NCBI GenBank assembly: GCA_946538425.1
Contig: CAMNGM010000004.1
Location: 1-40,126 of the forward strand
DNA length: 40,126 nt
Source: an uncultured Bacteroidales bacterium
GTDB taxonomy: Bacteria; Bacteroidota; Bacteroidia; Bacteroidales; UBA932
Direction of reading: 5' to 3'
This document shows, piece after piece, positions 1-8,033 of this stretch. The translations under genes and the position numbers were made by a program. Each line of letters opens with the position of its first letter. Position 1 is the first letter of the stretch. Under the pieces are notes generated by a model. That model did not search any database. It saw only the letters and a program-made list of their open reading frames with translations, and was not told the origin of the DNA.

Positions 1-644
1 TCGCCCACTCCTGCTTCCAGTATGCCCTGTCCGTGAAGCAGACCATCTGGTTCGCCACCAAGGACACCATCTCCAAGAAGTACGACGGCCGCTTCAAGGC
101 CATCTTCGACGAGGTGTTCCAGGAGTACAAGGAGAAGTTCGAGGCCGCCGGCATCGAGTACTTCTACACCCTCATCGACGACGCCGTGGCGCGTGTGATG
201 CGCTCCGAGGGCGGCTTCATCTGGGCCTGCAAGAACTACGACGGCGACGTGATGTCCGACATGGTCTCCACCGCCTTCGGTTCCCTGGCGATGATGACCT
301 CCGTCCTGGTGAGCCCGGACGGCAAGTACGAGTACGAGGCCGCCCACGGCACCGTGACGCGCCACTACTACAAGTACCTGAAGGGCGAAGAGACCTCCAC
401 GAACCCGATCGCGACGATCTTCGCGTGGAGCGGCGCCTTCCGCAAGCGCGGCGAGATGGACAATCTCCCCGAGCTCGTGAACTATGCCGACCAGCTTGAG
501 GGCGCCTGCTTCGACACCCTCAACGAAGGCCTCGCCACCAAGGACCTCGTGAACCTGATGGAAGGCGTCACCCCGAAGTGCCTCACTTCCGCCGAGTTCC
601 TCGCCGCGATCCGCGAACGCCTCGCCAAGCGCCTGGGCGCGTAA
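1..644 (+). CDS. icd: NADP-dependent isocitrate dehydrogenase, 3' part
   Basis: Oxidative decarboxylation of isocitrate to 2-oxoglutarate in the cytoplasm (TCA cycle, NADPH supply). The reading frame is open from base 3 with no start, so the 5' half lies outside the window. About 213 C-terminal residues are present. They resemble the eukaryote-like homodimeric IDH family (IDH1/IDH2 type) rather than E. coli Icd. Visible signatures are the metal-binding stretch ACKNYDGDVMSD, the motif AAHGTVTRHYYKY with TSTNPIATIFAW (NADP and substrate binding), and the C-terminal TKDLVNL. The stop is followed by a repeat cluster and a strong hairpin terminator shared with the convergent neighbour. The family assignment is secure; the cofactor is inferred from the family. 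Confidence 0.95.
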   Translation, partial: AHSCFQYALSVKQTIWFATKDTISKKYDGRFKAIFDEVFQEYKEKFEAAGIEYFYTLIDDAVARVMRSEGGFIWACKNYDGDVMSDMVSTAFGSLAMMTSVLVSPDGKYEYEAAHGTVTRHYYKYLKGEETSTNPIATIFAWSGAFRKRGEMDNLPELVNYADQLEGACFDTLNEGLATKDLVNLMEGVTPKCLTSAEFLAAIRERLAKRLGA

Positions 645-650
645 GCATGT

Positions 651-742
651 TCTGAGGAGGGCTCCGCCTTCCTCTGTCATTCCGAGGAGGGCTTTGCCTT
701 CCTCTGTCATTCCGAGGAGGTCGAAGACCGACGAAGGAATCT
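651..742 (+). repeat. Dispersed repeat cluster (TGTCATTCC...GGAATCT variant) with 30-bp tandem units
   Basis: Two near-identical 30-bp units (651-680 and 681-710) share the core GAGGAGGGCTnnGCCTTCCT followed by CTGTCAT. A full copy follows at 705-742, starting TGTCATTCC and ending GGAATCT, whose ends can pair (ATTCC with GGAAT). No coding potential fits here. Related elements with other paired ends occur at 13198, 17408, 25779 and 27755. This fills the gap between icd and the terminator. Confidence 0.8.
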
Positions 743-746
743 ATTG

Positions 747-776
747 AAAAAGGCTGGTATCTCTACCAGCCTTTTT
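747..776. terminator. Bidirectional intrinsic terminator
   Basis: Perfect 13-bp stem (747-759 with 764-776) with a TCTC loop, A-run on one side and T-run on the other, so it can work in both directions. It ends icd transcripts on the plus strand. On the minus strand it overlaps the last codons and stop of the 2-hydroxyacid dehydrogenase gene. Confidence 0.9.
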
Positions 777-1689
777 TGATGTTTTCGGCCATCTCGTGGG
801 CGAGGCGGGCGCGGGCCTCGACGGAGTACCAGGCGATGTGGGGGGTGAGGAAGATGCGCTCGGGGTGCTTCGCCTTCAGGAAGGGATGGTCCAGGGGGAT
901 GGGCTCCTTCTGGTAGACGTCGATGCCGATGCCGGCGATGCGGCCTTCGTCGACGGCGCGGACGAGGTCCGCCTCGACGGCGATGCCGCCGCGGCCGGTG
1001 TTCACGAGGTAGGCCGTCGGCTTCATCTTGCAGAGGCCCTCATAGTCGATGAGTCCGGCGGTGCGGTCGTTGTAGGGGGCGTGGATGCTGATGACATCGG
1101 CCTGCGCGAGGAGTTCGTCCAGGGAGACGGCCGGGTACTCCTTGCAGTGGTTGGTGCCGGAGGTGGAGTAGTAGATGACCTTCATCCCGAAGGCCGCGCC
1201 GATGGCGGCGACTTTCTGGCCGATGGCGCCCATCCCGACGATGCCGAGGGTTTTGCCGGAGACCTCGGTGAAGGGATGGTCCGCATCGACGTGGATGCTG
1301 CCGGCGCTGTAACGGCCGTCCTTCGCGTAGGCGTTGTAATGGAACGCGCGGCCGGCGAGGGCGAGGATGTGCATCCAGGCCGTCTGCGCGACCGATTCCG
1401 TGGAGTAGCCGGCGACGTTCCGGACGATGACCCCGCGCGCGTCGCAGAGGTTTACGTCGATGTTGTTGATGCCGGTTCCGGCCTCGCACACGAGCCTGAG
1501 TTTCGGGCACGCATCCAGGAAGGCCTGGTCCACGATGACCTTGTTCAGGAGGACGACATCGGCATCCGCGGCACGGGCGCGGGCCTCTTCGGCGGTGGAG
1601 GAGGGGTAGCAGACGAACTCGCCCAGGGCGGCGATCTCGTCCATCGACGCGTCGCCCATCGTGGCGGCGTCCAGGAAAACGATCTTCAT
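763..1689 (-). CDS. D-isomer-specific 2-hydroxyacid dehydrogenase
   Basis: NAD-dependent reduction of a 2-oxoacid such as hydroxypyruvate, glyoxylate or pyruvate in the cytoplasm. The 308-residue protein starts at the ATG giving MKIVFLDAAT; the longer frame would run into the promoter. It has the split catalytic domain, the nucleotide motif GMGAIG at about 152-157, and the catalytic set Arg233 (TGRGG), Glu262 (YQKEP) and His284 (TPHIAW). This matches the glycerate/lactate dehydrogenase branch, and the exact substrate cannot be read from sequence. It is a single gene with its own promoter (box at 1711-1718), and its stop lies inside the bidirectional terminator. Hydroxypyruvate reductase (HprA-like) is my best guess. 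Confidence 0.92.
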   Translation of the reverse strand: MKIVFLDAATMGDASMDEIAALGEFVCYPSSTAEEARARAADADVVLLNKVIVDQAFLDACPKLRLVCEAGTGINNIDVNLCDARGVIVRNVAGYSTESVAQTAWMHILALAGRAFHYNAYAKDGRYSAGSIHVDADHPFTEVSGKTLGIVGMGAIGQKVAAIGAAFGMKVIYYSTSGTNHCKEYPAVSLDELLAQADVISIHAPYNDRTAGLIDYEGLCKMKPTAYLVNTGRGGIAVEADLVRAVDEGRIAGIGIDVYQKEPIPLDHPFLKAKHPERIFLTPHIAWYSVEARARLAHEMAENIKKGW

Positions 1690-1710
1690 ATCAGATAAGG
1701 GTTTGTGGTA

Positions 1711-1718
1711 CAAATATA
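1711..1718 (-). promoter_or_regulatory. Promoter box TATATTTG for the 2-hydroxyacid dehydrogenase
   Basis: Minus-strand match to the Bacteroidota -7 consensus TAnnTTTG, 21 bp upstream of the ATG at 1689. It lies back to back with the plus-strand box at 1730-1737. No clear TTTG -33 element is seen. Confidence 0.65.
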
Positions 1719-1729
1719 GGATTTTTTTG

Positions 1730-1737
1730 TATCTTTG
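1730..1737 (+). promoter_or_regulatory. Promoter box TATCTTTG for the 191-aa protein gene
   Basis: Plus-strand TAnnTTTG box, 20 bp before the ATG at 1758, so the predicted leader is short. It shares the 68-bp divergent region with the minus-strand promoter at 1711-1718. Confidence 0.65.
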
Positions 1738-1757
1738 AACTATATAACCACGATCGG

Positions 1758-2333
1758 ATGGACACGAAACAGGCATATGGACAGTTGATCCAGGCGCTCA
1801 AGAAGCAGCTGGACGCCGAGATGCCCCTTGCGAAGGAGGCTGACGACACCCTCGTCGCCAAGGGTCTCCTGGCCAATCCGGCCGAGGCCGCGGCGCTGTT
1901 CACCGCGTCCATCGACGGCTTCGTCGACCGGATCGCCCGCGAAGCCGCCGCGCCCGCGTACAACACGCACCGCTACACCGTCGCCCTGTATCAGCGTGAC
2001 GACGAGGCCGCGCTCTGCGACGCGATCGCGGACCTCGGCTTCGCGCAGCTCCAGCGCAAGCCCGTGGTCAAGAAAGCCAAGCCGGCAGGGGAGTACGAGA
2101 ACGCCGTGGCGTATGTGCTGGGCTTGTATACGTGCTTCGTGATCCTGTTGAGCGGCTGCGACGGCGCCTCCGCCGCCCCCGGCGGCTTCGGCCCCGAGGA
2201 CTTCACCCGCCTCCACAAACGCGCCATCTACAACTACTACCTGAACCACAGTTCCCGCCAGATCCGCCATCTCTACGACACCGGCTGGCACGGAAAATAC
2301 GCGCTTCGCAACATTTTTTATCCGTTAGGGTGA
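1758..2333 (+). CDS. Protein of unknown function, 191 aa
   Basis: I do not recognise this family. The product appears soluble, with no signal peptide. It begins with a charged helical stretch (MDTKQAYGQLIQALKKQL), has an Ala-rich middle, a short hydrophobic patch around VAYVLGLYTCFVILLSGC (about residues 116-133), and an aromatic, basic C-terminus ending YALRNIFYPLG. Codon use matches its neighbours and it has its own TAnnTTTG box 20 bp upstream, so it is probably a real gene. It stands alone between the divergent dehydrogenase and the tRNA. No function is assigned. Confidence 0.75.
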   Translation: MDTKQAYGQLIQALKKQLDAEMPLAKEADDTLVAKGLLANPAEAAALFTASIDGFVDRIAREAAAPAYNTHRYTVALYQRDDEAALCDAIADLGFAQLQRKPVVKKAKPAGEYENAVAYVLGLYTCFVILLSGCDGASAAPGGFGPEDFTRLHKRAIYNYYLNHSSRQIRHLYDTGWHGKYALRNIFYPLG

Positions 2334-2351
2334 TTATTTGAAAAATATTGC

Positions 2352-2359
2352 TACCTTTG
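2352..2359 (+). promoter_or_regulatory. Promoter box TACCTTTG for tRNA-Ala
   Basis: A TAnnTTTG box 37 bp upstream of the mature tRNA 5' end, just after the stop of the 191-aa protein gene. A TTTG at 2337-2340 is only 11 bp upstream, which is shorter than the usual spacing. Confidence 0.6.
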
Positions 2360-2396
2360 CATTCCCAAACGGCGTTGAGCCGGTTGGTTTCACCAC

Positions 2397-2469
2397 GGGG
2401 TATTAGCTCAGTTGGTAGAGCGATAGGTTCGCAATCTATAGGTCAGGGGTTCGAATCCCCTATGCTCCA
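2397..2469 (+). tRNA. tRNA-Ala(CGC)
   Basis: A full cloverleaf of 73 nt. The acceptor GGGGTAT pairs with ATGCTCC and contains the G3-U70 wobble that marks alanine tRNAs. The D arm is GCTC/GAGC. The anticodon stem ATAGG/TCTAT carries loop TTCGCAA, giving anticodon CGC for codon GCG. The T arm is AGGGG/CCCCT with TTCGAAT. The discriminator is A, and CCA is not encoded (the next bases are CAG). This species decodes GCG, which fits the GC-rich codon use of the window. Confidence 0.95.
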
Positions 2470-2508
2470 CAGAAAAAGGACAGCCGGCTGGCTGTCCTTT
2501 TTCTGTGG
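2467..2508 (+). terminator. Terminator of tRNA-Ala
   Basis: A 19-bp perfect stem (2467-2485 with 2490-2508), loop GGCT, with the T-run inside the 3' arm. The stem begins within the last bases of the tRNA acceptor (CCA at 2467-2469), so the precursor can form either the acceptor stem or the full terminator. Confidence 0.85.
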
Positions 2509-2516
2509 GGCATAGC

Positions 2517-2600
2517 CCTTTTCACCCCCGCCGCTTTGCGGCTGCCCCCAGGGGCGACACCCCCTCGGTCCCCCTGAAGGGGGAAGAGTCGGCCAAAGGC
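2517..2600. repeat. C-rich palindromic element, intergenic
   Basis: No gene fits between the tRNA terminator and the next promoter. The stretch is built of small palindromes: GCCGC-TTT-GCGGC at 2530-2542, GCCCC/GGGGC at 2544-2555, and CCCCC-TGAA-GGGGG at 2570-2583. The same layout (a hairpin with a TTT or TTC loop, then a C-run hairpin) appears in the element inside the ygiQ-like gene at 39901-40019, so the two may belong to one family. The remaining bases up to 2678 show nothing I can name. Confidence 0.55.
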
Positions 2601-2678
2601 CTCCGAACCTGTAGGTGCCGATGAAGGCCATTCAAGTACGGCTGTGAAGGGGAGACAAGATATTTCAAAGATTATTCG

Positions 2679-2686
2679 TAACTTTG
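2679..2686 (+). promoter_or_regulatory. Promoter box TAACTTTG for the aminotransferase
   Basis: A TAnnTTTG box 48 bp upstream of ATG 2735. It overlaps the TTG at 2684 that would open the longest frame, which argues against that upstream start. Confidence 0.7.
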
Positions 2687-2734
2687 TATGTTTTCGCAAG
2701 AGAAGTTAGTAGAACGAACTTAACAGCAAGAAGG

Positions 2735-3964
2735 ATGTCTGAGAATTTGCAAATATCGATGCGGGGCGTGGAGATGCCGGAGTCCCCGATCCGGAAGCTG
2801 GCGCCGCTCGCGTATGCGGCGCAGGACCGCGGGGTGAAGATCTATCGGCTCAACATCGGCCAGCCGGACCTGCCGACGCCGCCGAAGGCGCTCGAGGTGC
2901 TCAAGCACATTGACCGGAAAACCCTGGAATACAGCCCTTCCCAGGGGTATAGGTCGCTACGGCAGGCGCTGGTGAACTATTATGACCGGTACCAGATCAA
3001 GCTCCGGGCCGACGAGATCATCATCACCAGCGGCGGCAGCGAGGCCGTGTTGTTCGCGTTCCTGAGCTGCCTGAATCCGGGCGACGAGATCATCGTCCCC
3101 GAACCCGCGTATGCCAATTATATGTCCTTCGCGATCTCCGCCGGCGCCGTGATCCGGACGGTGGCGACCACCATCGACGAGGGTTTCTGCCTGCCGAAGG
3201 TCGAGAAGTTCGAGGAACTGATCAACGAGCGCACGAAGGCCATCCTCATCTGCAATCCCAACAACCCGACCGGCTACCTGTACACGCAGAAGGAAATGAA
3301 CCGGATCCGGGATCTCGTGAAGAAATACAACCTGTACCTCTTCTCGGACGAGGTGTACCGCGAATTCATCTACACCGGCTCGCCGTACATATCGGCGATG
3401 CACCTGGAGGGGATCGAACAGAACGTCGTCCTCATCGACTCCGTGTCCAAGCGGTATTCCGAGTGCGGCATCCGCATCGGCGCGCTCATCACCAAGAACG
3501 CCGAGGTCCGGAAGACGGTGATGAAGTTCTGCCAGGCGCGCCTGTCGCCGCCGCTCATCGGCCAGCTCATCGCCGAGGCGTCCATCGAGGGCACCGAGCA
3601 GTACTCCCGCGAGGTCTACGACGAGTACGTCGAGCGCCGTAAGAGCCTGATCGACGGCGTGAACCGCATCCCCGGGTGCTACACGCCCGTGCCGATGGGC
3701 GCGTTCTACACCGTCGCCCAACTCCCGGTCGAGGACGCCGAGGACTTCTGCGCCTGGTGCCTCACCGACTTCTCCTGGAAGGACGAGAAGACTCCGGCCG
3801 ACTGCGTCGGCGAGACCATCATGATGGCCCCCGCCGCCGGCTTCTATTCGACCCCGGGGATGGGCAAGAACCAGGTCCGCCTCGCCTACGTCCTGAACAA
3901 GCACGACATCCAGCGCTCGCTGTTCGTGTTGGCGCGCGCCCTGGAAGCGTATAACGCGCGGTAG
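2735..3964 (+). CDS. PLP-dependent aminotransferase, aspartate type
   Basis: Class I/II (fold type I) aminotransferase, cytoplasmic, 409 aa, likely interconverting aspartate and oxaloacetate with glutamate/2-oxoglutarate. Signatures are RLNIGQPDLPTPP near the N-terminus, the NPNNPTGYLYT motif (cofactor and substrate binding), FSDEVYREF, the PLP lysine in SVSKRYSECGIRIG, and the C-terminal arginine region NQVRLAYV. The start MSENLQISMRG is chosen because it follows the promoter box at 2679-2686 and an AAGAAGG stretch. The gene lies just upstream of thrA, so making aspartate for aspartokinase is plausible, although thrA has its own promoter. Exact amino-acid specificity is inferred only. Confidence 0.9.
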   Translation: MSENLQISMRGVEMPESPIRKLAPLAYAAQDRGVKIYRLNIGQPDLPTPPKALEVLKHIDRKTLEYSPSQGYRSLRQALVNYYDRYQIKLRADEIIITSGGSEAVLFAFLSCLNPGDEIIVPEPAYANYMSFAISAGAVIRTVATTIDEGFCLPKVEKFEELINERTKAILICNPNNPTGYLYTQKEMNRIRDLVKKYNLYLFSDEVYREFIYTGSPYISAMHLEGIEQNVVLIDSVSKRYSECGIRIGALITKNAEVRKTVMKFCQARLSPPLIGQLIAEASIEGTEQYSREVYDEYVERRKSLIDGVNRIPGCYTPVPMGAFYTVAQLPVEDAEDFCAWCLTDFSWKDEKTPADCVGETIMMAPAAGFYSTPGMGKNQVRLAYVLNKHDIQRSLFVLARALEAYNAR

Positions 3965-4008
3965 GGGAGCTTCGTTACTATGACAGGTAACGAGCGAGGG
4001 GAAGGCAG

Positions 4009-4032
4009 CCGTCCATAACGACGGGAATTTTT
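4009..4032 (+). terminator. Weak intrinsic terminator after the aminotransferase
   Basis: A 5-bp stem CCGTC/GACGG (4009-4013 with 4020-4024) followed by GAATTTTT. It abuts the promoter box of thrA at 4034, so it may separate the two transcripts. The stem is short, hence low confidence. Confidence 0.4.
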
Positions 4033-4033
4033 G

Positions 4034-4041
4034 TATATTTG
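4034..4041 (+). promoter_or_regulatory. Promoter box TATATTTG for thrA
   Basis: A TAnnTTTG box 43 bp upstream of ATG 4085, giving a predicted leader of about 37 nt. The leader is too short for a classical thr leader peptide and attenuator. Confidence 0.7.
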
Positions 4042-4084
4042 CAATCGTGAACAGTTAGTTGGTAGAAAAATCGTACTCCCCATT

Positions 4085-6520
4085 ATGAAGGTCCTGAAAT
4101 TCGGCGGCAGTTCCGTCGCCACGCCCGAGAGCATCAAGCAGGTCAAATCCATCGTGCAGTCCCAGGAGGATGTGGTCGTGGTCGTCGTGTCCGCGCTTGG
4201 CGGAGTGACGGATGAGCTCATCCGGATCTCCGCGCTGGCGGAATCGGCCGACGCGTCCTATCTGGAGAAGCTGCAGGCGCTGCGGAAGCGGCACACTGAG
4301 ACGTGTGATGCGCTCGTGGAGGCCGGAAAGGGCGGGAAGCTGGTGCGGCTGGCCGTGGATTCCCTGCTCAACGAACTGGACAGCATCTGCCGGGGCGTAT
4401 TCCTGCTGAAGGTGCTGCCGGAGAAGACGCGGGACCAGATCCTGAGCTTCGGCGAACGGCTTTCTTCGCTCATCGTGGCGGCCGCCGTGGGCAATGCCGA
4501 GCAGTACGATTCCCTGGACTTCATCCGGATGAAGGACGGCCTGGTGGACTTCGGGGAGACGAACCGGCTGGTCGCCGAGAAGTTCGCCGGATACGGGAAA
4601 GACAGCCCCGTGGCCATCGTCCCGGGATTCATCGCGCGGGACCAGGCGGGCGAGATCGCCACGCTGGGCCGCGGCGGGTCGGACTATACGGCCAGCATCC
4701 TCGCCGCCGCCCTGGACGCCTCCTTCCTGGAGATCTGGACCGATGTGGATGGCTTCATGTCGGCTGATCCCCGGATCATCGAGAGCGCCTACGTCATCGA
4801 CGAACTCACCTACGAGGAGGCCACGGAGCTTTGTAACTTCGGCGCCAAGGTGGTGTATCCGCCCACCCTGTATCCCGTGTGCCTGAAGAAGATCCCCATC
4901 CTGGTCAAGAATACGTTCAACCCGTCGGCGCCGGGATCGCTGATCCGCGAGCCCGTTCCGGGGCAGAAGGACCAGCGGGTGATCAAGGGCATCTCGTCCA
5001 TCGACAATATCTCGCTCATCACCCTTTCCGCGACCTCGATGGTGGGAATCATCGGCGTGGACCAGCGTATTTTCACGGCGTTGGCCCAGGAGAGCATCAA
5101 CGTGTTCCTCGTGAGCCAGTCGGCCTCCGAGACGGGCATTTCCATCGGCGTCAGCGCGACGGACGCCGTCAAGGCCTGCCGCGTGCTGTCCGAGACGTTC
5201 GCGGTGGAGATCGAGAGCGGCGCCATCTATCCCGTGAAACGGGAGGACGGGCTGGCCGCGATCGCCATCGTGGGCGAGAATATGAAGCACAACTGCGGTA
5301 TTGCGGGCAAGCTGTTCAGCATCCTGGGCCGGAACGGCATCAGCATCATCGCCTGCGCCCAGGGCGCCTCCGAGACGAACATCTCTTTCGTCGTGGAGAA
5401 CCGCTCCCTGCGGAAGTCCCTGAATGTGGTCCACGAGGGATTCTTCCTGTCGGAGTACCAGGAGCTGAACCTGTTCATCTGCGGCGTGGGCACAGTCGGC
5501 GGACAGCTGATCGAGCAGATCGCCCTGCAGCAGGACAAGCTCAAGCGGCGCAGGAACCTGAAGATCAACGTGGTGGGCATTTCCCGCAGCACGAAGGCCG
5601 TGTTCGACCGGGGCGGCATCGACCTGGCGGACTGGAAGTCGCTGCTGGCCGCGGGCGTGCCGGTCACGCCTTCCCGCCTGCGGGACGAGGTCATCGGGAT
5701 GAACATCTTCAATGCGGTGTTCGTGGACTGCACCGCGAGCGCCGAGGTCGCCGCCCTGTACGAGGATTTCTTCGAGCACGGCATCTCCGTGGTCGCGGCC
5801 AACAAGATCGCCGCCTCGTCGGACTACCAGAACTACCGGAAACTCAAGAAGACGGCCCGCCGCCGCGGGGTCAAGTTCCTCTTCGAAACCAACGTGGGCG
5901 CGGGCCTGCCCATCATCAACACCATCAACAGCCTCCGCAACAGCGGCGACCACGTGCTCAAGATCGAGGCCGTCCTGAGCGGCACGCTGAACTTCATCTT
6001 CAACACCATCTCCAAGGATGTCCCCTTCAGCGAGACCGTCCGCCTGGCCAAGGAGCAGGGCTATTCCGAGCCCGACCCGCGCGTGGACCTGTCCGGTACG
6101 GACGTCGTCCGCAAGCTGGTCATCCTGTCCCGCGAGGCCGGCTATGAGGTGAACCAGGAGGACGTGGAGGCCGAGCCTTTCATCCCCAAGGAGTTCTTCC
6201 AGTGCTCCCTGGACGAGTTCTGGCAGAAGCTTCCCACCCTGGATGCAGCCTTCGAGGAGAAGCGCCTCCAGCTGGAGAAGGAGCACAAGCACTGGCGCTT
6301 CGTCGCCAAGATGGATGACGGCAAGTACACCGTCTCGCTCCGCACCTTCGACGAGCACCACTCTTTCTACTCCCTGGACGGTTCCAACAACATCGTTCTC
6401 CTGACCACGGAGCGCTACCACGACCACCCGATGCTCATCCAGGGCTACGGGGCCGGCGCCTCCGTCACCGCCGCCGGCGTCTTCGCCGACATCATCAGCA
6501 TCGCGAACGTGACGAACTAG
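4085..6520 (+). CDS. thrA: Bifunctional aspartokinase / homoserine dehydrogenase
   Basis: First and third steps from aspartate to homoserine (threonine, methionine and lysine branch), cytoplasmic, 811 aa, the usual length for the fusion. The N-terminal kinase domain begins MKVLKFGGSSVATPE with the KFGGSS motif, and WTDVDGFMSADPR closes its active site. Two ACT regulatory domains lie at about 305-450 and suggest feedback inhibition. The dehydrogenase half begins with the nucleotide motif GVGTVGG near residue 466, then ANKIAAS, TNVGAGLPIINT and LSGTLNFIF. The start follows the promoter box at 4034, not the earlier in-frame TTG. No homoserine kinase or threonine synthase gene follows; the next gene is convergent. 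Confidence 0.97.
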   Translation: MKVLKFGGSSVATPESIKQVKSIVQSQEDVVVVVVSALGGVTDELIRISALAESADASYLEKLQALRKRHTETCDALVEAGKGGKLVRLAVDSLLNELDSICRGVFLLKVLPEKTRDQILSFGERLSSLIVAAAVGNAEQYDSLDFIRMKDGLVDFGETNRLVAEKFAGYGKDSPVAIVPGFIARDQAGEIATLGRGGSDYTASILAAALDASFLEIWTDVDGFMSADPRIIESAYVIDELTYEEATELCNFGAKVVYPPTLYPVCLKKIPILVKNTFNPSAPGSLIREPVPGQKDQRVIKGISSIDNISLITLSATSMVGIIGVDQRIFTALAQESINVFLVSQSASETGISIGVSATDAVKACRVLSETFAVEIESGAIYPVKREDGLAAIAIVGENMKHNCGIAGKLFSILGRNGISIIACAQGASETNISFVVENRSLRKSLNVVHEGFFLSEYQELNLFICGVGTVGGQLIEQIALQQDKLKRRRNLKINVVGISRSTKAVFDRGGIDLADWKSLLAAGVPVTPSRLRDEVIGMNIFNAVFVDCTASAEVAALYEDFFEHGISVVAANKIAASSDYQNYRKLKKTARRRGVKFLFETNVGAGLPIINTINSLRNSGDHVLKIEAVLSGTLNFIFNTISKDVPFSETVRLAKEQGYSEPDPRVDLSGTDVVRKLVILSREAGYEVNQEDVEAEPFIPKEFFQCSLDEFWQKLPTLDAAFEEKRLQLEKEHKHWRFVAKMDDGKYTVSLRTFDEHHSFYSLDGSNNIVLLTTERYHDHPMLIQGYGAGASVTAAGVFADIISIANVTN

Positions 6521-6539
6521 GCGGGCTGTCTAGGCTTGT

Positions 6540-8030
6540 CTACGGCTCCCAGCCGTTCAGGACGAAGGCGGGGGAGCGGTAGGAGTCGATAAGGGCGGCG
6601 TCGCGGGGGAGGGTGAGCTGCCGCGCGTACTTGTGGCGCCCGGAGACATCGACGGGCTTGCCCGTATCCATATCCAACGTATTGAACTCCAACATATTGA
6701 CCGTAGGCTCCCCGAGCGCGCTCCAGCCCAGGGGGTGGAGGTTGCGCACGCGGCAGTCGATCAGGACCATTTCGGCGTCGGGGTAGGTGGAGCCGTGGTT
6801 GAAGATGGATCGGCCGTAGTCGGCGGGGACGTCGGTGGTGCTTTCGAAGGTGCATTCCACGAAGACGTCGCCGTGGGCGGGCTTGAAGTTGCGGACCCAG
6901 GTGAAGGGGCCGCCGCGGTTGCGGAACGCGCTGCGGTACGCGAAGAGGCTGCCGCGGCCGAGGATGGTGTCGCCGCCTCCGTCGATGGTGCAGCCCTCCA
7001 GGTACACGGTGCCGTTGGCCTGGAGCGCGTCGCCATCGCCGATGATGTGGACCCCATACAGGGCGATGCGGTCGCCGCAGAGGAAGAGCCCCTCGGCCTG
7101 TCCCGTCAGGTCGGTGGCGAAGGTGATGTCGCGCAGCACAAGGTCGGAGCAGTGGTCGAAGGCCACGGCCGCCCGCCGCTGCGGGAAGGTGCCGGCCCGC
7201 TCGTTGGTCTTGACCGTCTGTGGGTGCGGGTTGAAGACCTCGTTGTTGGCATAATGCACCCGGGTGACCTCCGCGCCCGAACCGATGATGGTGACATTCG
7301 TCTTGTTCCGCACATACACGATCTCCTCGTAGTCGCCGGGCATCACCTTGATGACGACAGGTTTCTCCGAGAAGTCCGGAATCAGGTCCAGGGCGCCCTG
7401 CAGCGTGGAAAAGTCCCCTGCGCCCGAGGCGTCCACGACAAGGGTGTCCGCGAGCGAGGGCGCGTCTTCCTTTGTCGTAAAGGTCCATTTCCGGGGCTTC
7501 GCCGGAAAGATTCCTTCGTCAATGCTAACCCGGTACTTGCGCCCATACTCCAGCACATTGTTGTGCGGGTAGATGACCGCGGAAGTGCCGCGCACAAGCA
7601 CCGGATGGAAATGGAACGCGTCCGTGAACCCGCCGATGATGGTGAGCTGGTACTCCGGCGGGGTGGGCTCGGCCGTTCCCGACGGGGTGCCGGGTACGGT
7701 ATTCCGGTTGGTAGGCACGAAACTGCGGCTGTAGTCGTACGGAACCTTGGTATAGTCGATGTCCGGCGCATACGTCCGGCTCTCCGTCGGCCCCGCCGGC
7801 ACCGACAGGTCCAGGCTGTCCACGCATTTGCCGCTGGTCAGGTCATAGATCCGGATCCACCCCTGATTGCCCACCACCGGCACCTCGCTGAAAGTGAGCG
7901 TCAAATGCGTGTCCACATTGACATCCTTCGCCCCGTCCGCCGGGAAGAGCGTGACCTTTTCCGCCGGCGTGCATGCCGCAAGGCAGCTGGCGACGGCCGC
8001 TGTCCAAAGAGATAATCTGCTTGTGCCCAT
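6540..8030 (-). CDS. Pectinesterase family lipoprotein (CE8)
   Basis: Likely removes methyl esters from pectin-type polysaccharide at the cell envelope. It has 496 aa with a lipoprotein signal peptide (lipobox CLAAC, Cys20). An Ig-like (Big_5 type) domain spans about 30-185, starting around FPADGAKDVNVDTHLTLTF. The right-handed beta-helix CE8 domain runs from about 195. The catalytic set looks intact: Gln311 in GQAEGL, Asp334 in GDGDAL, and Asp354 in GGGDTILGRG. It is the last gene of a three-gene minus-strand operon, starting 3 bp after the MscS-type gene stop. There are no SusC/SusD or other pectin genes nearby, which is unusual for a glycan-degrading enzyme in this phylum. Confidence 0.9.
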   Translation of the reverse strand: MGTSRLSLWTAAVASCLAACTPAEKVTLFPADGAKDVNVDTHLTLTFSEVPVVGNQGWIRIYDLTSGKCVDSLDLSVPAGPTESRTYAPDIDYTKVPYDYSRSFVPTNRNTVPGTPSGTAEPTPPEYQLTIIGGFTDAFHFHPVLVRGTSAVIYPHNNVLEYGRKYRVSIDEGIFPAKPRKWTFTTKEDAPSLADTLVVDASGAGDFSTLQGALDLIPDFSEKPVVIKVMPGDYEEIVYVRNKTNVTIIGSGAEVTRVHYANNEVFNPHPQTVKTNERAGTFPQRRAAVAFDHCSDLVLRDITFATDLTGQAEGLFLCGDRIALYGVHIIGDGDALQANGTVYLEGCTIDGGGDTILGRGSLFAYRSAFRNRGGPFTWVRNFKPAHGDVFVECTFESTTDVPADYGRSIFNHGSTYPDAEMVLIDCRVRNLHPLGWSALGEPTVNMLEFNTLDMDTGKPVDVSGRHKYARQLTLPRDAALIDSYRSPAFVLNGWEP

Positions 8031-8033
8031 ATG

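Noticed and set aside
3972..3993. Hairpin TCGTTAC/GTAACGA after the aminotransferase as a terminator
   Set aside because: Good 7-bp stem but no T-run follows; the weaker stem at 4009-4024 with a T-run is the better candidate.
4021..4085. A thr-type leader peptide and attenuator before thrA
   Set aside because: The leader from the promoter box to the ATG is about 37 nt, with no run of Thr/Ile codons and no alternative hairpins.
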